A model generated the notes under the pieces. That model saw only the letters and a list, made by a program, of their open reading frames with translations, was not told the DNA's origin and ran no database searches. DNA of 5,021 bases from Planctomycetota bacterium. Lineage in GTDB: Bacteria; Planctomycetota; Phycisphaerae; SM23-33. Numbering within the stretch: the first letter of the stretch is position 1; each line of letters starts with the position of its first letter. Below, one piece after another: positions 1 through 5,021 of the stretch. The translations under genes and the position numbers were made by a program. The stretch spans positions 1-5,021 of the forward strand of contig JAGHBS010000111.1 of assembly GCA_021160865.1 (NCBI GenBank). Direction: 5' to 3'.

Positions 1-166
1 TGCTCGTACATGGGTCATCGAGGATTCCCCTGCCGGTATTATCGCCGCCAAGAAAGCGGGCTGTAAGGTCCTCGCCATCACCAATGCCTACAACCGCTCC
101 AGCCTCACCAACGCCGACAAGGTAGTCAACTCCTTATCCGAGATTACTATAGAGATGCTGGGATAA
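1..166 (+). CDS. HAD-superfamily hydrolase, subfamily IA (beta-phosphoglucomutase-like), C-terminal fragment
   Basis: This is the last 54 residues of a protein whose 5' part lies outside the window; the frame begins at base 2 and ends in TAA. The stretch VIEDSPAGIIAAKKAG followed by VLAITN is the HAD motif IV region: the acidic ED pair coordinates magnesium, and the following AAKKAG helix and hydrophobic strand belong to the Rossmann-like core. The EDSPAGI form is typical of beta-phosphoglucomutase, phosphoglycolate phosphatase and sugar-phosphatase relatives, so a cytosolic Mg-dependent phosphohydrolase or phosphomutase is expected. The tail ending in EMLG is a normal C-terminus for the family. 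Substrate cannot be told without the cap domain. It converges on the hicA gene, with only 28 nt between the two stop codons, so it is not part of that operon. Its GC content is higher than that of the hicBA operon. Confidence 0.85.
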   Translation, partial: ARTWVIEDSPAGIIAAKKAGCKVLAITNAYNRSSLTNADKVVNSLSEITIEMLG

Positions 167-194
167 AAGCAGGTAAAAGAATTCTTCTCCCCCT

Positions 195-428
195 TCATTT
201 CCAAAGTAGCTTTACGAATTCAGCTTCAGTAAGACCGGCTTGCTTTATCTGTTTTCGGAGCAATCCTTTCTTAAGATTCTTGCCCTTGTGTACGGGAATA
301 GATAGATGGTAACGCCACCCTTTCTTCCGAAGGATGTAGTGTGAACCTTTTTTCCTTACAATAGTGAATCCCGCCCTCTCAAATGCACGAATAGCTTCCC
401 ATCCATCTATTGCGGGAAGCTTACACAT
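195..428 (-). CDS. hicA: HicA-family mRNA interferase toxin
   Basis: A 77-residue protein of standard HicA length. HicA toxins are ribosome-independent RNases with a double-stranded-RNA-binding-like fold that cleave mRNA and are neutralised by HicB. Visible family marks are KLPAIDGWEAIRAFERAGF (residues 3-21), the RKKGSHYILRK segment containing the conserved catalytic histidine (His30), the IPVHKGKNLKKGLLRK stretch (residues 44-59) and the closing QAGLTEAEF helix. The open frame extends 40 codons further upstream, but homology begins at MCKLP, so that ATG is chosen. It overlaps the hicB stop by 8 nt (ATGTGTAA), which suggests translational coupling. An AAGGAGG lies 15 nt upstream, rather far, and GAGG lies only 3 nt away, so translation probably relies on ribosomes finishing hicB. 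The catalytic histidine is intact, so the toxin is likely active. Confidence 0.93.
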   Translation of the reverse strand: MCKLPAIDGWEAIRAFERAGFTIVRKKGSHYILRKKGWRYHLSIPVHKGKNLKKGLLRKQIKQAGLTEAEFVKLLWK

Positions 429-897
429 CGACCTCGATCCACCCCTCCTTGATAATGTTATTACCCTCAACAACATCAGGTGTTTTATTCCAGGGAATAG
501 GTTCTCCCATCTCCAAATAAGACTCAATGCAGCCGATGATTGCTTCACGAAGATTTTCTTCTGCCTCTTGCAGGGTATCTCCCTGACTGACGGCGCCAGG
601 CAAAGACGGACTATAGGCTACAAATCCTCCATCCTCATCTTCTTCAATAACACATAAAACCTTGACCTTCTGCTTATGAATGTCTTCTTCATGGCGCTTT
701 ATAAACCAAAGCCAACAAGAGTGGTACGGATTTGCGACAGACGGCGTAAGCCTTTTATTGCTATCACCTGGTCTGAAGAATTCGTATATATCATTCCTAT
801 CACTGCGATGCGAAGCTTCATATTCAGCAGAGATAATTGCGGGTAAATCTTTTTTTTCGAGTTTTTCGATGACATCATCTGTCGCTAATTGCGTCAT
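421..897 (-). CDS. hicB: HicB-like antitoxin with unusual N-terminal extension
   Basis: A 158-residue protein. Residues about 77-137 are a clear HicB partial RNase H-fold domain: KVKVLCVIEEDEDGGFVAYS, then PSLPGAVSQGDTLQEAEENL and a helix ending in GEPIP. This domain binds and masks HicA. The first 76 residues match nothing I recognise. They begin with a charged helix-like stretch (VIEKLEKKDLPAIISAEYEA) and include the aromatic NPYHSCWLWFIKR just before the HicB core. HicB usually starts directly at the beta strand. No in-frame ATG, GTG or TTG exists near residue 77, and the upstream ATG has GGAGG 9 nt away and a 4-nt ATGA overlap with the preceding gene, so this start is well supported. After the HicB domain there are only about 21 residues, so the C-terminal ribbon-helix-helix or HTH domain found in many HicBs is absent. 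The extension could be a new domain, a gene remnant fused in, or an effect of a small frameshift. Confidence 0.85.
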   Translation of the reverse strand: MTQLATDDVIEKLEKKDLPAIISAEYEASHRSDRNDIYEFFRPGDSNKRLTPSVANPYHSCWLWFIKRHEEDIHKQKVKVLCVIEEDEDGGFVAYSPSLPGAVSQGDTLQEAEENLREAIIGCIESYLEMGEPIPWNKTPDVVEGNNIIKEGWIEVDV

Positions 898-1631
898 TTC
901 TCTGATCCTCCAAGACTAACCTGGGGATTAAACAATTTTATCTTCTGCTTTTCTAAAGATTCACGAAGTCGTCTTATCTTTTCTTTTGCTCTGTTCAAGG
1001 TCTTCTCTAAGTCCTTAATGTCCTCAATGTCTATCTGAATCGTAATTCTTTCTTCCTCTGTAGTTTCATCAGGTTTTCTAACCATTATTTCCAAGGTCGC
1101 CGTTATAAGACCGTGTCTAATCTCCATATCTTCGGAATAGACGGGGCGAAAGTCCACGGTAGTGTAGCTTCTGAGAAAGCTGGGGACAGCTCCTTCATAT
1201 ATGCGTCGTGCCTTATAGAGAAGTTCCAGTTGGTCAGAGGGTGTAAATAATTGCTCAAGAATCCTTTGTTTGTCGGGAGAGAGTTTCTCTTTTCCTAACT
1301 TTTCGGCTTTCTCATCATACATATGGCGCAAATAGTCGACAAAAAATCCACTTTCCCACTCTAATGCTCGTCTCAAGGACTCCAAACGAAAGAAAGGTCT
1401 TACAAGTTCTTTGGAGACCCTACCTACATCCTTTTCTTGCAATTCTTTAGCAAGGCTTGCTGCATTATCGTCGAAGCTTAGCGTAAGCTCAGCTTCTTTT
1501 AACCATGAAATCATTTTGGTAAGATGCTCATTTTGAGCTTCAACCAAATTAGTGAAATACTCTAACGCACGTTCAGGAGATATGAGCGCCTTGTAGAATC
1601 TTACCTCAACTTCTGATCTGTCTATTGTCAT
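894..1631 (-). CDS. Hypothetical charged helical protein, first gene of the hicBA operon (faintly COMM-domain-like C-terminus)
   Basis: I do not firmly recognise this 245-residue protein. It has no signal peptide or membrane segment and is rich in Lys, Glu, Arg and Leu, so it is probably cytosolic and mostly helical. Residues about 20-150 look like several amphipathic helices. Residues 152-183 (SFLRSYTTVDFRPVYS to LEIMV) look like beta strands, followed by an acidic loop, another strand (ERITIQIDIED) and a long helix or coiled coil (residues 204-231). A helical N-terminal domain, then strand-strand-strand-helix, is the layout of COMMD proteins. This is inference from pattern only. The ATG is preferred because GGGAG lies 8 nt upstream; an in-frame GTG five codons earlier has GAGGG directly abutting it and may coincide with the transcription start. 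The stop overlaps the hicB start in ATGA, so it is co-translated with the toxin-antitoxin pair and may be a third component of it. Confidence 0.8.
   Translation of the reverse strand: MTIDRSEVEVRFYKALISPERALEYFTNLVEAQNEHLTKMISWLKEAELTLSFDDNAASLAKELQEKDVGRVSKELVRPFFRLESLRRALEWESGFFVDYLRHMYDEKAEKLGKEKLSPDKQRILEQLFTPSDQLELLYKARRIYEGAVPSFLRSYTTVDFRPVYSEDMEIRHGLITATLEIMVRKPDETTEEERITIQIDIEDIKDLEKTLNRAKEKIRRLRESLEKQKIKLFNPQVSLGGSEK
907..911 (-). promoter_or_regulatory. Ribosome binding site that fixes the extended hicB start
   Basis: GGAGG on the minus strand, 9 nt before the ATG of the 158-residue HicB-like protein and inside the end of the preceding gene. With the ATGA overlap it shows that the long form is really initiated here, and hence that the N-terminal extension is translated. 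Confidence 0.75.
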
Positions 1632-1639
1632 AGTATTCG

Positions 1640-1644
1640 CTCCC
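1640..1644 (-). promoter_or_regulatory. Ribosome binding site deciding the start of the hypothetical gene
   Basis: GGGAG on the minus strand lies 8 nt before the chosen ATG. It overlaps the codons that would follow the alternative GTG start, which itself has no properly spaced site. This favours the 245-residue form over a 250-residue form. Confidence 0.6.
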
Positions 1645-1653
1645 ACCCCTCAG

Positions 1654-1659
1654 ATTATA
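1654..1659 (-). promoter_or_regulatory. Probable -10 box of the hicBA operon promoter
   Basis: A perfect TATAAT (preceded by GATG) lies 22 nt before the ATG of the first gene of the hicBA operon. A transcription start about 7 nt downstream would give a leader of roughly 15 nt that just contains the ribosome binding site. No good -35 hexamer is visible at 16-18 nt spacing (GTCGAT, GGTCGA or AGGTCG), so the promoter may be weak or activator dependent. A second TATAAT lies upstream at 1701-1706. It has a perfect TTGACA at 1730-1735, but the 23-nt spacing is too long for a standard sigma-70 promoter. Confidence 0.5.
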
Positions 1660-1738
1660 CATCCAAGGTATTATCATCGACCTTTTTAATACTACGATTG
1701 ATTATAACGGTGGATGATGATTGTTATTTTGTCAAGAG

Positions 1739-1757
1739 AAAACCCTAATAGGATTTT
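1739..1757 (-). terminator. Weak terminator-like hairpin at the terL stop codon
   Basis: On the minus strand AAAATCC, a five-base loop and GGGTTTT can form a 7-bp stem (one U-G pair) that spans the TAG stop of the terminase gene. The A and U tracts are in the stem itself and no long U run follows, so termination efficiency is doubtful; the near-symmetry means it could act in either direction. Confidence 0.3.
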
Positions 1758-3193
1758 CTTTTTACTTTCATTTTCGGGCGCATGCGGTTGACGAAGAAGT
1801 ATCGAAGGGCGTCGATGTAATGGTCCGGGCCGTCCTTGACGGGTTTATCAGCAGGGGCGGATGAGCCCGGCGGGGGATAGTGATAATCCTGAAATGCCCT
1901 TATAAGCCCCTTGCATCGTGGGGAGATTTTTAGCTTCACAGGTCCTGTGGCAGGGGCAAGGGCAGCCCGAATGAGTTCAATTCCTTCTTCAATCGTCGAT
2001 GCCCGCCAGGTGCAGGTGATCCCTGCTGCTGCCAGTAGTTCAGTACAGGCTGCCCCGCTTGTTGATTCTCTTGCCTTACCGGCAGGGTCAACGTAGGTGA
2101 TAATCACCTTGCCAGGGTCGCGCTTGAGAATCTCGACGGCGTGCTGGGAAATCGCCAGCCGCACCCTGGCATACTCATCGATTACATGCACTACGCCGTC
2201 GGGGCTAACCTGTATCCACAGGCATACCAGCGGGGCAGTGTAGCCGAAGTCTATCGCCCGATATAACGGCCAATCGGGACAGTATTTCACCTCGGCGACG
2301 TGAATAGCAGGGTCGAACTGATCGAAGACGCACCAATCGCGCTTAGGACCCAAACAGAGCATCTCTGCTTGCCAGGATGCCTTGCTGGAGCGGGCTTTGA
2401 TGGCGATGGCATCGTCGATACGGAAAAATCCCTTCGCCTTTTTGGCCTTACCTTGACAATCGTCGAAAAGGGGACAATTTTCACACAGCCTCGAGGCAGG
2501 ACATTTTTCGATTACTTCCCAGATGCACCATTTGAACAGCCTGAACGCCTTTTTCTCGATGGCTTTGCTGACGAGTTTTTCCATCAGTCCGCCCGGTCGG
2601 TGGAGTGTCGAAAATACCTCGATACCTGCACGGGCACGGTCGGACGAACGCGTGGTGAACTGCAATGCCGACCAGACCTCCGGATCGAATAAGTCAACCT
2701 CATCGCATCGGATCTTCTCGACGTGCAAGCCCCTGACAGCCCGCTGGGATTGGCTAAGCATCCTTATATCCGCCCCGGTGATAAGGTGAATCCGCTGGCG
2801 GGTCATCTTCCCTTCGAGTAAATCCTTCAGCAGGTCGCGCGAGAGGAACTGACGGAGGTAATCTGCCAGCCGATCGGACTGATCGAAACTGCCGCCGAGG
2901 ATTCGGATATTTATCGGGGCTTTGTAAATCGCATCGAGCAACGAGGCGATGGCAGCCAACATGGTCTTTCCACCACCACGATTCGCCCAGATGAGAAAAT
3001 CCCTCGTCGAATCGCTATTTTCCTCCAGGAAACTGGCAGCGAGGTAGTCCAGCGGGGCATTGTGCGATGGACAGATTGCCTTATCGGGTATGGTTATACC
3101 CAGAAAGGTCTTGACCCATTTTTTCAACTCTCGACGTGATTTCGGGCGACGTTCCAATAAACGACTCAGAGATTTATCCTTTTCTTTCGCCAT
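1745..3193 (-). CDS. terL: Phage-type terminase large subunit (ATPase-nuclease)
   Basis: A 482-residue protein of normal TerL length. TerL is the motor that pumps phage DNA into capsids and cuts it. The N-terminal ATPase has Walker A WANRGGGKT (residues 69-77), Walker B with Asp164-Glu165 in IRCDEVD and the coupling motif FSTLHRPGG (194-202). The C-terminal RNase H-like nuclease keeps acidic residues at Asp315 (AIDFGYT), Asp369 (TYVDPAGK) and Asp457/Asp461 (GPDHYIDALRYFF). Between the domains is a cysteine cluster, C-x5-C-x2-C-x5-C (Cys231, 237, 240, 246), probably binding zinc or an Fe-S cluster. All key residues are present, so it looks functional. The open frame extends 23 codons upstream, but the MAKEKDK start has GAGGG 7 nt away, overlapping the stop of the preceding gene and leaving a 10-nt gap. 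No portal or capsid gene follows; the next genes are the hicBA operon, which is atypical for a prophage. Confidence 0.9.
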   Translation of the reverse strand: MAKEKDKSLSRLLERRPKSRRELKKWVKTFLGITIPDKAICPSHNAPLDYLAASFLEENSDSTRDFLIWANRGGGKTMLAAIASLLDAIYKAPINIRILGGSFDQSDRLADYLRQFLSRDLLKDLLEGKMTRQRIHLITGADIRMLSQSQRAVRGLHVEKIRCDEVDLFDPEVWSALQFTTRSSDRARAGIEVFSTLHRPGGLMEKLVSKAIEKKAFRLFKWCIWEVIEKCPASRLCENCPLFDDCQGKAKKAKGFFRIDDAIAIKARSSKASWQAEMLCLGPKRDWCVFDQFDPAIHVAEVKYCPDWPLYRAIDFGYTAPLVCLWIQVSPDGVVHVIDEYARVRLAISQHAVEILKRDPGKVIITYVDPAGKARESTSGAACTELLAAAGITCTWRASTIEEGIELIRAALAPATGPVKLKISPRCKGLIRAFQDYHYPPPGSSAPADKPVKDGPDHYIDALRYFFVNRMRPKMKVKRKSY

Positions 3194-3200
3194 AAAAAAT

Positions 3201-3205
3201 CCCTC
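3201..3205 (-). promoter_or_regulatory. Ribosome binding site that decides the terL start
   Basis: GAGGG on the minus strand, 7 nt before the ATG of MAKEKDK and overlapping the TGA stop of the ABC-GNAT gene. It supports the 482-residue form over a longer form that would overlap the previous gene by about 59 nt, and suggests coupled translation. Confidence 0.65.
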
Positions 3206-4445
3206 ATGAATGGTTTCGAAATGCGGATGGTACCGAAAGTAGTTTCTTGCAGGTTTCCCCAACTCGTGCGAGGTAATAACAATATCTCTGACTTGGTCCT
3301 TCGAATTGTCCGTAATAAGTCATCCCAGCCAGTTGGAAGAATGGATGGACAGCCCCCATTGCAGCAAGGGCTTCTACCAAGGGGGTTGATGCGTGAGTAA
3401 GGGCATGCTTGACCAATCTTACGGCAAGACCACAACCACGATATATCGGGTGGACGATTACGCGGGAGATGCATTCGAGTTCCTGATTGAGTCGGGCTAC
3501 TGCCAGGCGACGATTTGCACCAGCGTACCTGCCATCGGTTGCAACGTTCCTTCCCCTGCAATTCAATACCGGTGGTGAAACCACCAGCACTGCAGCGATA
3601 TCAGGCCAGCCCGGCTTGCGATGCCTTCGAGGGACCGGTATCGTCCAGATACGCTTCAACGCCGCCGGCCGACCGGCAAGATAATGAAACCTTCCGAGTT
3701 CGTGGTAATCGGCAATCTTACCAGGTTTGATTTGCCAGCGTCTTGAAGGATGCTTCCGAACGGACTTGACGGTAGTATCGTCCAACTCGAAGCAGGGTCG
3801 GTTTAGCGGCTTGATGATGATTCTATCGGGAGCGAGGAATTTCATCAGTTCTCGCTTGGGGGTGGAGATGAGCAAAGAAAGATTGTATTTCGATGCCAAT
3901 TTTCTCACGCCGACACAAAGTACCTGTGCGGTCGGATCATCAAGGGTCGAAGCAAATTCGTCTGCGAGGATTAATCTCCTCTTCGGTGAATGAAGTGCTT
4001 GCCAGATCGCCTTTGCCGTTGCCAGCCGATACATCTGCCCGCCCGAAAGATTCTTTGCAGGTCTGATAAGCACGGTGGCTTCAGCCAGTCCGCAACGCGA
4101 GAGGATCTCAAGCTTCTCTTCAAGTAATCTTCCTTTCAAGCAACGAATCACAGGACGACTTTCGCGTTTTAAAGATTCGGTGTTGAGAACGATAGCATGG
4201 GGTTCTGCCGCAGCGGCTGCATTGATTAAGGTGGTCTTGCCCGAGCCACTCGGACCAATTACCACTACGATTTGTCCGGGAGATATTTGCAGGTGAAAAT
4301 CCTCATAAAGAACCTCTCTCAGGCCGTCCGAACGGTCCAGGCCGAACATCTTGCGGATCGTCGAGATGTCCGGATAATCTTCGAACTGCTCGCCAGTGGT
4401 ATCCCAGGCTGCGCTAACGGAAATGTGCCAGTGGGCATGTTTCAT
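3204..4445 (-). CDS. ABC-type ATPase fused to a GNAT acetyltransferase domain (COG2401-like)
   Basis: A 413-residue two-domain cytosolic protein. Residues about 35-225 form an ABC ATPase: Walker A GPSGSGKTT (64-72), signature LSGGQ (133-137), Walker B LILADEF with Asp162-Glu163, and D-loop STLDD. There are no membrane segments and no transporter permease beside it, so it is not an ordinary transporter subunit. The switch histidine expected after the next strand seems to be proline (STPKREL, Pro196), and no clear Q-loop glutamine is seen. Residues about 240-392 look like a GNAT domain: SRVIVHPIYRGCGLA (327-341) matches the acetyl-CoA pyrophosphate-binding motif (R-G-x-G), and VEALAAMGAVHPFFQLAGM is the later conserved part. 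The fusion matches COG2401, a family of unknown function that I recall from archaea, bacteria and some phages. The ATG has no good ribosome binding site; it lies 34 nt after the HTH gene and 10 nt before terL. It may modify or remodel a packaging or DNA-bound partner (inference). Confidence 0.85.
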   Translation of the reverse strand: MKHAHWHISVSAAWDTTGEQFEDYPDISTIRKMFGLDRSDGLREVLYEDFHLQISPGQIVVVIGPSGSGKTTLINAAAAAEPHAIVLNTESLKRESRPVIRCLKGRLLEEKLEILSRCGLAEATVLIRPAKNLSGGQMYRLATAKAIWQALHSPKRRLILADEFASTLDDPTAQVLCVGVRKLASKYNLSLLISTPKRELMKFLAPDRIIIKPLNRPCFELDDTTVKSVRKHPSRRWQIKPGKIADYHELGRFHYLAGRPAALKRIWTIPVPRRHRKPGWPDIAAVLVVSPPVLNCRGRNVATDGRYAGANRRLAVARLNQELECISRVIVHPIYRGCGLAVRLVKHALTHASTPLVEALAAMGAVHPFFQLAGMTYYGQFEGPSQRYCYYLARVGETCKKLLSVPSAFRNHS

Positions 4446-4479
4446 AACGGCTGGTGGATGATGGGATGTCTATCGGGGA

Positions 4480-4929
4480 TTAGTTGCTACCGATTAGTGA
4501 TGGATAGTTCTTCTTGAGGTTTTTGACTCCAGCAGCTATCGCACGGACCTGTGTGAGGGTCTTACGAACAGTATGGTAGGATAAATTAGTCTCGCTGGCG
4601 ACGGCTCGGATTGATTTGCCTTGAAGGATATGAGCCTTTGCGATGGCCAATTGGGTGGGGTTCAACAACGGTAAGATTCTTGCTGTATCTATGAAATCGG
4701 GCGAATTGATGCGTTTGAGCAGTTTACGTACCCTTTTGCGAAGGGTAGAACCCCTGACACCGGCGATTCGGGCAATCATCTCGGCCGATTGACCATTGAT
4801 TACTACTGCCTTTATCAGGTCACGATCCTCCGGCGCCAGTAGATCAGCACGGGCTGCTATAATATCATCGTTGCGAAGGGTTCGTAATTGCTTCTGGCGT
4901 GCAATCGAATCGTTCAGTGGTAGAACCAT
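4480..4929 (-). CDS. Small DNA-binding protein with two helix-turn-helix-like segments (possible TerS-like or regulator)
   Basis: A 149-residue basic protein. Residues 32-72 (LAPEDRDLIKAVVINGQSAE, then IARIAGVRGSTLRKRVRKLL) and 89-130 (LNPTQLAIAKAHILQGKSIR, then VASETNLSYHTVRKTLTQV) each look like a sigma-70 region 4 or LuxR-type tri-helical HTH: a helix beginning at P-x-x or P-x-Q, a turn around G-x-S, then a recognition helix with T-x-R-K. The two halves resemble each other, suggesting an internal duplication. Such proteins bind DNA as regulators; because it is first in an operon with a terminase large subunit, it might also be the small terminase subunit that recognises packaging sites, though no classical TerS signature is seen. 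The open frame extends 17 codons upstream, but MVLPLND is preferred because GGAG lies 8 nt before it. It may regulate its own promoter through the adjacent palindrome. Confidence 0.75.
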   Translation of the reverse strand: MVLPLNDSIARQKQLRTLRNDDIIAARADLLAPEDRDLIKAVVINGQSAEMIARIAGVRGSTLRKRVRKLLKRINSPDFIDTARILPLLNPTQLAIAKAHILQGKSIRAVASETNLSYHTVRKTLTQVRAIAAGVKNLKKNYPSLIGSN

Positions 4930-4935
4930 TTTTTT

Positions 4936-4941
4936 CTCTCC
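4936..4941 (-). promoter_or_regulatory. Ribosome binding site deciding the start of the HTH gene
   Basis: GGAGAG on the minus strand followed by an A-run and the ATG; the GGAG core sits 8 nt away. It supports a 149-residue protein over the 166-residue form, whose extra N-terminus would cover a region that looks like leader sequence. Confidence 0.6.
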
Positions 4942-4986
4942 GAAATGCTTCCCCGTTTGGGAATATTTTTGTGAAAGCAATCTTGT

Positions 4987-5016
4987 CTTATACTCGTATA
5001 ATTATACGCAAAGTAT
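4987..5016 (-). promoter_or_regulatory. Promoter region with palindromic operator of the HTH / ABC-GNAT / terL operon
   Basis: The perfect 14-bp palindrome CGTATAATTATACG occupies 4995-5008 and contains a TATAAT on each strand. It is flanked by ATACT (4990-4994) and its inverted copy AGTAT (5012-5016), offset by 3 nt. A second -10-like TATAAG lies at 4987-4992 on the minus strand, with only a weak -35 candidate (TACTTT) 17 nt upstream. The -35 of the TATAAT at 5001-5006 would lie beyond the window edge. A palindrome on top of a -10 box is a usual repressor operator arrangement, so autoregulation by the HTH protein is plausible but unproven. Confidence 0.5.
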
Positions 5017-5021
5017 GATAA

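Larger units (their letters stand above)
1632..1744. other. Intergenic region between the terminase cassette and the hicBA operon
   Basis: About 113 bp of AT-rich sequence separating two minus-strand operons. It holds the candidate -10 box at 1654-1659, a second TATAAT at 1701-1706, a TTGACA at 1730-1735 and part of a weak hairpin at the terminase end. I see no coding potential, tRNA or clear attachment-site repeat. It is the most likely junction where the lower-GC hicBA operon meets the higher-GC terminase cassette. Confidence 0.6.

Noticed and set aside
177..186. Palindrome AAGAATTCTT between the convergent HAD and hicA genes as a bidirectional terminator
   Set aside because: It has no loop and no strong GC stem, so it would not form a stable RNA hairpin.
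680..919. A plus-strand open frame antisense to the hicB extension
   Set aside because: It has no start signal or family resemblance, while the opposite strand has a well-placed ribosome binding site and coupling.
1709..1719. The 11-mer GGTGGATGATG, repeated at 4453-4463, as a possible attachment-site repeat around the cassette
   Set aside because: A few 11-base repeats are expected by chance in 5 kb, the match does not extend, and the second copy lies inside the cassette between the HTH and ABC genes.
2300..2692. A 130-codon open frame on the plus strand inside the terminase gene
   Set aside because: It lies antisense to a gene with clear conserved motifs, has no ribosome binding site that I can see, and its product shows no recognisable family.
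3166..3561. A 131-codon minus-strand open frame overlapping the ABC-GNAT and terminase genes
   Set aside because: It is an alternative frame of two genes whose GNAT and terminase sequence features are clear, and its translation (rich in Arg, Pro, Ser and Cys) looks like a shadow.
4949..4970. Hairpin TTCCC / GGGAA followed by a T-rich run on the plus strand as a terminator
   Set aside because: The stem is only 5 bp, there is no plus-strand gene upstream for it to terminate, and it lies in the leader of the HTH gene.
1..5021. CRISPR arrays, tRNA or rRNA genes, insertion sequences
   Set aside because: I saw no regularly spaced repeats, no tRNA-like cloverleaf and no transposase sequence in any frame.

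Overview
The window reads as bacterial: it has Shine-Dalgarno sites, TATAAT-type promoter boxes, a HicBA toxin-antitoxin pair and a tailed-phage-type terminase. I cannot place it in a phylum. Apart from a plus-strand fragment at the left edge, every convincing gene lies on the minus strand, so transcription runs from right to left.

Right part (about 1745-5021): a three-gene cassette of phage or mobile-element character. In order of transcription it encodes (i) a 149-residue protein with two helix-turn-helix-like segments, (ii) a 413-residue ABC-type ATPase fused to a GNAT acetyltransferase domain (the COG2401-like architecture) and (iii) a 482-residue terminase large subunit that keeps its ATPase and nuclease signature residues and carries a four-cysteine insertion. 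Spacing is short (34 nt and 10 nt), so they probably form one operon. A promoter-like region with a perfect 14-bp palindrome lies just upstream of the first gene. No portal, protease or capsid gene follows the terminase inside the window.

Middle part (about 1632-1744): an AT-rich intergenic gap with a weak hairpin overlapping the terminase stop codon and a TATAAT box in front of the next operon.

Left-middle part (195-1631): a second three-gene operon of visibly lower GC. It encodes a 245-residue unrecognised charged helical protein, whose C-terminal third faintly resembles a eukaryotic-type COMM domain (inference only), then a HicB-like antitoxin with an unusual 76-residue N-terminal extension, then a HicA toxin. 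The genes overlap by 4 nt and 8 nt, so they look translationally coupled.

Left edge (1-166): the C-terminal end of a HAD-superfamily hydrolase on the plus strand, convergent with the hicBA operon and probably ordinary chromosomal sequence.

The best candidates for something undescribed are the HTH / ABC-GNAT / terminase cassette, which may be a terminase-based module separate from a full capsid operon, and the HicBA operon with a third coupled gene and an extended antitoxin.
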